Of a DNA stretch of 64,000 nucleotides, positions 61,601-64,000 are shown one piece after another. Origin of the DNA: Burhinus oedicnemus (taxonomy: Eukaryota; Chordata; Aves; Charadriiformes; Burhinidae). The notes below the pieces were generated by a model. That model worked only from the letters and a program-made list of their open reading frames with translations. It did no database searches and was not told the origin of the DNA. Position numbers and translations under genes: made by a program. The stretch's first letter is position 1. Each line of letters opens with the position of its first letter. The stretch covers positions 522,921 through 586,920 of the forward strand of contig VFFE01006813.1 of NCBI GenBank assembly GCA_008921705.1, in the 5' to 3' direction.

Positions 61601-64000
61601 GAGGAGAAATGACACACAATCCATGAGCTTTGTGCCCATACACAGACTGCCTGCAGTCACAGTTGCATGTGTGTTTTCACAGTATATTTTTGTTAAGAGG
61701 GGGATATATTGCACTCACAGAATGTTAGTTTCCCATTATTATATGTAATTCCAAACAATAACAACAAAATGAGTTAAATTAAGAATTCAAAGCAAAGGGA
61801 GCTATATGTATTTGGAGGAGGCTGATCTGTTAGGTTCATTGTAGCTTCTCAATACTAACGAATCCCAACCACATTCTATTTGCGGAATAAAATGTTAAAA
61901 AAGCATAGGCAGTTCCCTTAACAGTAGCCAGGAATCAATACGGAGGCACTTGAATCAGCAATTTCCTGACTAACAGTCAAGCTCATAAATGCTGTAATAC
62001 AGTTTTGAGCAAAGGCCACAGAACAAGCACTTGATTTATAAGGTGGCACTGATGACAAGGTGAAGGACGTTGTCACAGTTAAGGCGTAAAGCTGAGCCCT
62101 ACTACAACCGCTTACTTTCAGTCAGGGGTACGACGCCTTACCTGGCCAAGCTGTTCACAAGCTGTTTGGTACTCAGCTCGCTGACAGAGGTCTTTCACAC
62201 GCTGGTATTTGGGTAGAAAGTTTTCTTCTTGGGCATCTACCTTCTCGTTCTCCCTCTTATGCAGCAGTTTACTGGGGGGGGGGAAAGATGACTTTTTTTT
62301 TTTTGCATTAATTCCAAGATACACATACAGTTTGCTGAAAAGGCTCAGAGAAGGTTATCTGCCAAGCCCATAGCATCGCTGGTGGCCAAAACTTAACAGT
62401 CCAGTAGAAACTAACACTTATTACCTCTGATGACACAGAAGTTACTCGTATCATGCTCTCAGGGAGTGTACAAAAACATACAAAACCAAGACAGTGTGTT
62501 TCAAGTCTGACTGGCAGGCAGTAACAACAGTCGATGTAAAGAGACCATATCCTCCTCACTCTACAGGGCTGCACTTTGCAAACCCTTCACGCCCCGTGTT
62601 ACGTATTAAGGCAGAGGCACAGAGGGAGTGGCCAGCAGATGAACGCGCGGAGAGGAATAGCCTTATTCATACTCCCATGATACAAGCAGGAGGGTCGGGC
62701 AGCAGCTGAAAGAAAAACGGGATGCCTTTCCATCTTTCAATCCAAGTAAAACTCCCCTTCCCCCACCCCAACAGCACATTTATGCAGGCTGTAGGCAAAG
62801 GCCATACATTCCCTCCTATCACACAATCACTGCCATTAGGCATACTGCAGCCCTGTCCCTGCTGGCACAGCTAAATGGCTTTAGGTCTGTGGCGGAGTGC
62901 TGCTTTGGCTTTAGCTATTCAGTATCCTTCTATTTAAAAAGACTGGGCTTTGTGATTAACGCTTTCCTTACCCTCTTTCTACCAGGAACGAGTCTCTCCA
63001 CACCTTCATCTTTTTCTTTAAATGGAACCTAGGAGGAAACAAGGAGAGGAAGAAGCAATTCCCACAAAACCAGTAATCAAGTCATGCCCCAGTTTTCTCT
63101 CCCACCCCCAATTCAGATGAGAAACATTACATATAACTGCACAAGGGGACATCCAGATTTATGAAGCAGGCACATATGCTTCTCTAGTGCAAACCATGAA
63201 CAAACACAGGGTAGATTTGTTTTCACAGGGACAAAATCCACAACAGATTCACACAGTACAACCATTCCAACATAATCATGTTTAAGGCACAGGGGATTAA
63301 TCGAATTGTCCTTGATCACAAAGGATCGCAAATTAAATCAGGATTTCCTCACTCCAGTTTGGGCTCTTAACCTGCACACTACCCCCAAAGTATCCTATTC
63401 TAAAGCAGCTGCTCTTTCCCCCTCTCCCTCCACCCAACTACTTGTAAAGCAAATCTCCTTCTTCCCTTTTTCTGCTGAGTTTCTCTAGCAAGCATCCAGT
63501 CTAATTCCCTTCCTCAGTCTTTTTCCAATGAAAGTATTGATGGAAGGTCTCAAATAATAACTGCGCAATTCTGAGTGCTAGCCTGTCTATATATTATAGT
63601 CTAATACACAACCAATTCTTTCAACTCAATTATTCTACAATTTATTCAGTATGAAATGCTTTGCTACAAATGATGCCAGACATTTAAAATCTGTAACTCA
63701 TATGGCTAAAGACCTTCACGTGTGGCCCTCTCACTGCTACACAGATTACATTTAGTATACCCAGCTACCACATATGCCATATAGCTAGTATATGAACTCG
63801 ACAAAATGCAAATAAATAACTGAACTCAGTCATATATTGTCAAAAAGGTCTTTAGATTTTCCAGTGAACACTGTACTCATATAGATAGCAACTTTATTAT
63901 ATTTTCATTTGAATTTGGTGCACATTGCTGAATACTTGTTCAGTCTCCTGTACAAACACATCCATGTTTACACTCACATTTCCATTTCTTACCTATTCAC
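34649..64000 (-). CDS. SULF2: Extracellular sulfatase 2 (heparan sulfate 6-O-endosulfatase), C-terminal 466 residues in 13 exons; 5' part outside the window
   Basis: Secreted/cell-surface endosulfatase that removes 6-O-sulfate from heparan sulfate and so tunes Wnt, FGF and other ligand binding. Exons in transcript order: 63993-64000 (partial), 62972-63028, 62142-62271, 51833-52040, 45387-45633, 43465-43561, 41741-41835, 39045-39104, 38441-38610, 37802-37944, 37464-37587, 36121-36151, 34649-34679. All junctions keep phase; the total is 1401 nt (466 aa plus stop). SULF2 rather than SULF1: it has the [28 protein letters not shown] and [18 protein letters not shown] forms. The catalytic domain with the formylglycine cysteine is upstream, beyond 64000. 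The standard ending is [15 protein letters not shown]; the human insert between YR and GQLWEGWEG is absent, as in SULF1. Confidence 0.96.
34680..36120 (-). other. SULF2: Last SULF2 intron
   Basis: Intron between the 31-nt exon and the last exon. No transposon recognised; standard GT-AG ends on the minus strand. Confidence 0.7.
36121..36151 (-). CDS. SULF2: SULF2 31-nt microexon ([11 protein letters not shown])
   Basis: Minus-strand acceptor ccccatctag and donor gtacgt. With the carried g it encodes [10 protein letters not shown] and two bases of Arg. Human SULF2 has LKDGGSYEQYR, so one Gly is missing here. The length is not a multiple of three, so inclusion or skipping decides which frame of the last exon is read. 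Confidence 0.93.
36152..37463 (-). other. SULF2: SULF2 intron upstream of the 31-nt exon
   Basis: It holds a CR1 fragment (36999-37168) in the opposite orientation to SULF2. A long frame on the + strand here (36934-37377) runs through the CR1 and is not a gene. Confidence 0.7.
36999..37168 (+). mobile_element. CR1 LINE 3' fragment
   Basis: ctgtgcagtctccatccttg, then aggttttcaagat and cccttccaacttgaattgtc, gtgagtctatg follow the CR1 3' end order (gagtctcc, ttcaagaccc, ttccaaccc, ctgtgattc). Degenerate and antisense to SULF2. Confidence 0.8.
37464..37587 (-). CDS. SULF2: SULF2 exon, C-terminal domain (ends in MDL-g)
   Basis: A 124-nt exon: acceptor tttattgcag, donor gtaagt. It encodes [20 protein letters not shown], then [20 protein letters not shown] and L plus one base (g). 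That single base can join either the 31-nt exon (giving Gly) or the last exon (giving Glu). Confidence 0.97.
37802..37944 (-). CDS. SULF2: SULF2 exon, C-terminal domain
   Basis: A 143-nt exon: acceptor tttgcag, donor gtacct. It encodes [20 protein letters not shown], then [20 protein letters not shown] and DLNTDPYQ, essentially identical to mammalian SULF2. It ends in phase 0. Confidence 0.97.
38441..38610 (-). CDS. SULF2: SULF2 exon, basic cluster and start of C-terminal domain
   Basis: A 170-nt exon: acceptor atgtgtgcag, donor gtaagg. It encodes [52 protein letters not shown] and PLWT. The Arg/Lys cluster closes the hydrophilic domain, which binds heparan sulfate. The following Cys-rich part begins the C-terminal domain related to lysosomal GlcNAc-6-sulfatase. 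Confidence 0.96.
39045..39104 (-). CDS. SULF2: SULF2 60-nt exon ([19 protein letters not shown])
   Basis: Found by searching the intron for the missing SULF2 segment. The minus-strand acceptor is tattttccag and the donor gtaagtg. It encodes [21 protein letters not shown], aligned to human SYHTQHKGRLKHRGSSLHPFR. Phase is 2 in and 2 out. Its length is a multiple of three, so skipping it would keep the frame ([11 protein letters not shown]). Confidence 0.93.
39105..41740 (-). other. SULF2: SULF2 intron
   Basis: Intron between the 60-nt and 95-nt exons. No recognisable gene or transposon on either strand. Confidence 0.6.
41741..41835 (-). CDS. SULF2: SULF2 exon, coiled-coil segment
   Basis: A 95-nt exon: acceptor tttttgtag, donor gtattt. 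It encodes [20 protein letters not shown], then [11 protein letters not shown]. The heptad-like I/L spacing suggests a coiled coil; the basic end belongs to the heparan-binding hydrophilic domain. It ends with two bases (ag) of a split Ser codon. Confidence 0.95.
41836..43464 (-). other. SULF2: SULF2 intron
   Basis: Nothing beyond ordinary intron; short open frames without protein character. Confidence 0.6.
43465..43561 (-). CDS. SULF2: SULF2 exon ([11 protein letters not shown])
   Basis: A 97-nt exon: acceptor catgccaag, donor gtgagt. It encodes [20 protein letters not shown], then [12 protein letters not shown]. Very close to human SULF2; it starts the helical part of the hydrophilic domain. 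Confidence 0.96.
43562..45386 (-). other. SULF2: SULF2 intron
   Basis: Includes an A-rich run near 44034-44050. No gene seen. Confidence 0.6.
45387..45633 (-). CDS. SULF2: SULF2 exon with furin sites and glycosaminoglycan-attachment SG motif
   Basis: A 247-nt exon: acceptor ttccgtgcag, donor gtgagc. It encodes [20 protein letters not shown], then [12 protein letters not shown] and MGEYSGTGG up to IKVTHR. RNRSIR and RNITKR match the two furin-type cleavage sites of human SULF2, where the precursor is cut into 75 and 50 kDa chains. The SG dipeptide after acidic residues aligns with the human chondroitin-sulfate attachment serine (family knowledge). Confidence 0.96.
45634..51832 (-). other. SULF2: SULF2 6.2-kb intron
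   Basis: Long intron with no convincing gene. A weak ancient-SINE 3' end candidate lies at 50696-50790. Open frames of up to 125 residues occur on both strands but lack protein character. Confidence 0.6.
50696..50790 (+). mobile_element. Possible ancient SINE (MIR-like) 3' end
   Basis: The order gttgtgaaaattagttaatg, then acagatgaaaagtactta and gttaagtattat resembles the conserved tail of old tRNA-derived SINEs of amniotes (taatgtttgtaaag...gatgaaaggtgct...agtattatt). Very diverged. Confidence 0.35.
51833..52040 (-). CDS. SULF2: SULF2 exon, hydrophilic domain with conserved Cys segment
   Basis: A 208-nt exon: acceptor ttcttccag, donor gtaagc. It encodes [19 protein letters not shown], a lineage-variable Ala/Gly/Asn stretch ([15 protein letters not shown]), then [15 protein letters not shown] and [10 protein letters not shown]. 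The variable stretch differs from human and is typical of fast divergence in this domain. Confidence 0.96.
54481..54535. repeat. A/C-rich low-complexity tract
   Basis: An A18 run followed by ccaaccaaaaacc-type units. Confidence 0.8.
57410..57520 (-). mobile_element. Possible ancient tRNA-derived SINE (MIR-like) fragment
   Basis: On the minus strand: ggtcaggagactggcttcag, then tggtacagactcg and gggacctcagacaaatcaat. The order resembles the MIR core (gtctcctg, ctgactca, tgaccttgggcaaatcac). Strongly diverged. Confidence 0.35.
60120..60300 (-). mobile_element. Old CR1 LINE fragment (minus orientation)
   Basis: On the minus strand aagttggacatcaggaaaaa, then ttgcctaacaatcaag and gggaagggctctcaagggat are a diverged form of the CR1 ttggacattaggaaaaac...segment near the end of ORF2. 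Boundaries approximate. Confidence 0.6.
62142..62271 (-). CDS. SULF2: SULF2 exon, start of hydrophilic domain
   Basis: A 130-nt exon encoding [18 protein letters not shown], then [20 protein letters not shown] and EQLGQ, ending in phase 0 at donor gtaagg. The acceptor follows a pure run of 10 C. Conserved cysteines precede the basic hydrophilic domain. Confidence 0.96.
62272..62971 (-). other. SULF2: SULF2 intron with homopolymer acceptor tract
   Basis: On the minus strand the intron ends with A13, gtcatctttc, then C10 and AG. Otherwise unremarkable. Confidence 0.7.
62972..63028 (-). CDS. SULF2: SULF2 exon, end of catalytic domain
   Basis: A 57-nt exon: minus-strand acceptor ctcctag, donor gtaagg. 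It encodes [19 protein letters not shown], almost identical to human SULF2. It is too short to appear as an open frame by length and was found by homology and splice phase. Confidence 0.93.
63029..63992 (-). other. SULF2: SULF2 intron
   Basis: Intron between the window-edge exon and the 57-nt exon. Pyrimidine-rich stretch around 63411-63470; no gene seen. Confidence 0.6.
63993..64000 (-). CDS. SULF2: SULF2 exon, 3'-most 8 nt only (cut by window edge)
   Basis: On the minus strand GTGAATAG is followed by the donor gtaaga, giving V-N-R split after the second base of Arg. This matches the PVNR end of the exon that precedes FHLKKK in SULF2, and the phase fits the next exon. The short length makes the call depend on context. 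Confidence 0.75.

Larger units (their letters stand above)
52041..62141 (-). other. SULF2: SULF2 10.1-kb intron
   Basis: The largest gap in the window. It holds an A/C-rich low-complexity tract (54481-54535), a weak MIR-like SINE fragment (57410-57520) and an old CR1 fragment (60120-60300). The longest open frame (52080-52571, 163 codons) shows no recognisable domain. Confidence 0.6.

Overview
The window is nuclear DNA from a bird. It contains CR1 LINE fragments with the usual avian 3' ends, an avian-type endogenous-retrovirus LTR-like block, low GC, and long introns with GT-AG borders. Two protein genes lie tail to tail: NCOA3 on the + strand in the left half and the 3' half of SULF2 on the - strand in the right half. 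I recall the same NCOA3-SULF2 neighbourhood from other vertebrates.

Region 1 (1-32245), NCOA3. A probable non-coding 5' exon lies at 295-370. It is followed by a long intron and then 21 coding exons from the ATG at 6361 to the TGA at 28977-28979. I placed every exon by its splice sites and checked phase at each junction: the exons sum to 4203 nt, giving a 1400-residue p160 steroid receptor coactivator 3 (SRC-3/AIB1). The protein shows bHLH, PAS-A, PAS-B, three LxxLL boxes, the CBP/p300-binding helices and a Gln-rich C terminus ending in KYC. A 3'UTR of about 3.2 kb runs to an AATAAA at 32220. Points of note are a GC-AG intron, a NAGNAG acceptor, a glutamine tract of only five residues, and an LTR-like insert ending 37 nt before an acceptor.

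Region 2 (about 32246-33870) is the convergent intergenic gap, in which I see no gene.

Region 3 (about 33870-64000), SULF2, minus strand. Thirteen coding exons encode the last 466 residues of extracellular sulfatase 2: the end of the catalytic domain, the basic hydrophilic domain with two furin sites and an SG dipeptide, and the C-terminal domain. The most 5' exon is cut by the window edge after 8 nt. The catalytic half, including the formylglycine cysteine, lies beyond 64000.

The most interesting signal is at the SULF2 3' end. The penultimate coding exon is 31 nt long. Including it gives the standard GQLWEGWEG ending. Skipping it joins the previous exon in frame to a second, protein-like reading frame of the last exon. 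That frame contains its own GTGAGT donor and a phase-matched acceptor 118 nt further on, leading to another long open frame. Together these could encode a C-terminal extension of 84 or about 177 residues.

The rest of the window is intron with simple repeats, CR1 fragments and a few weak ancient-SINE candidates. I saw no tRNA, rRNA or CRISPR array.
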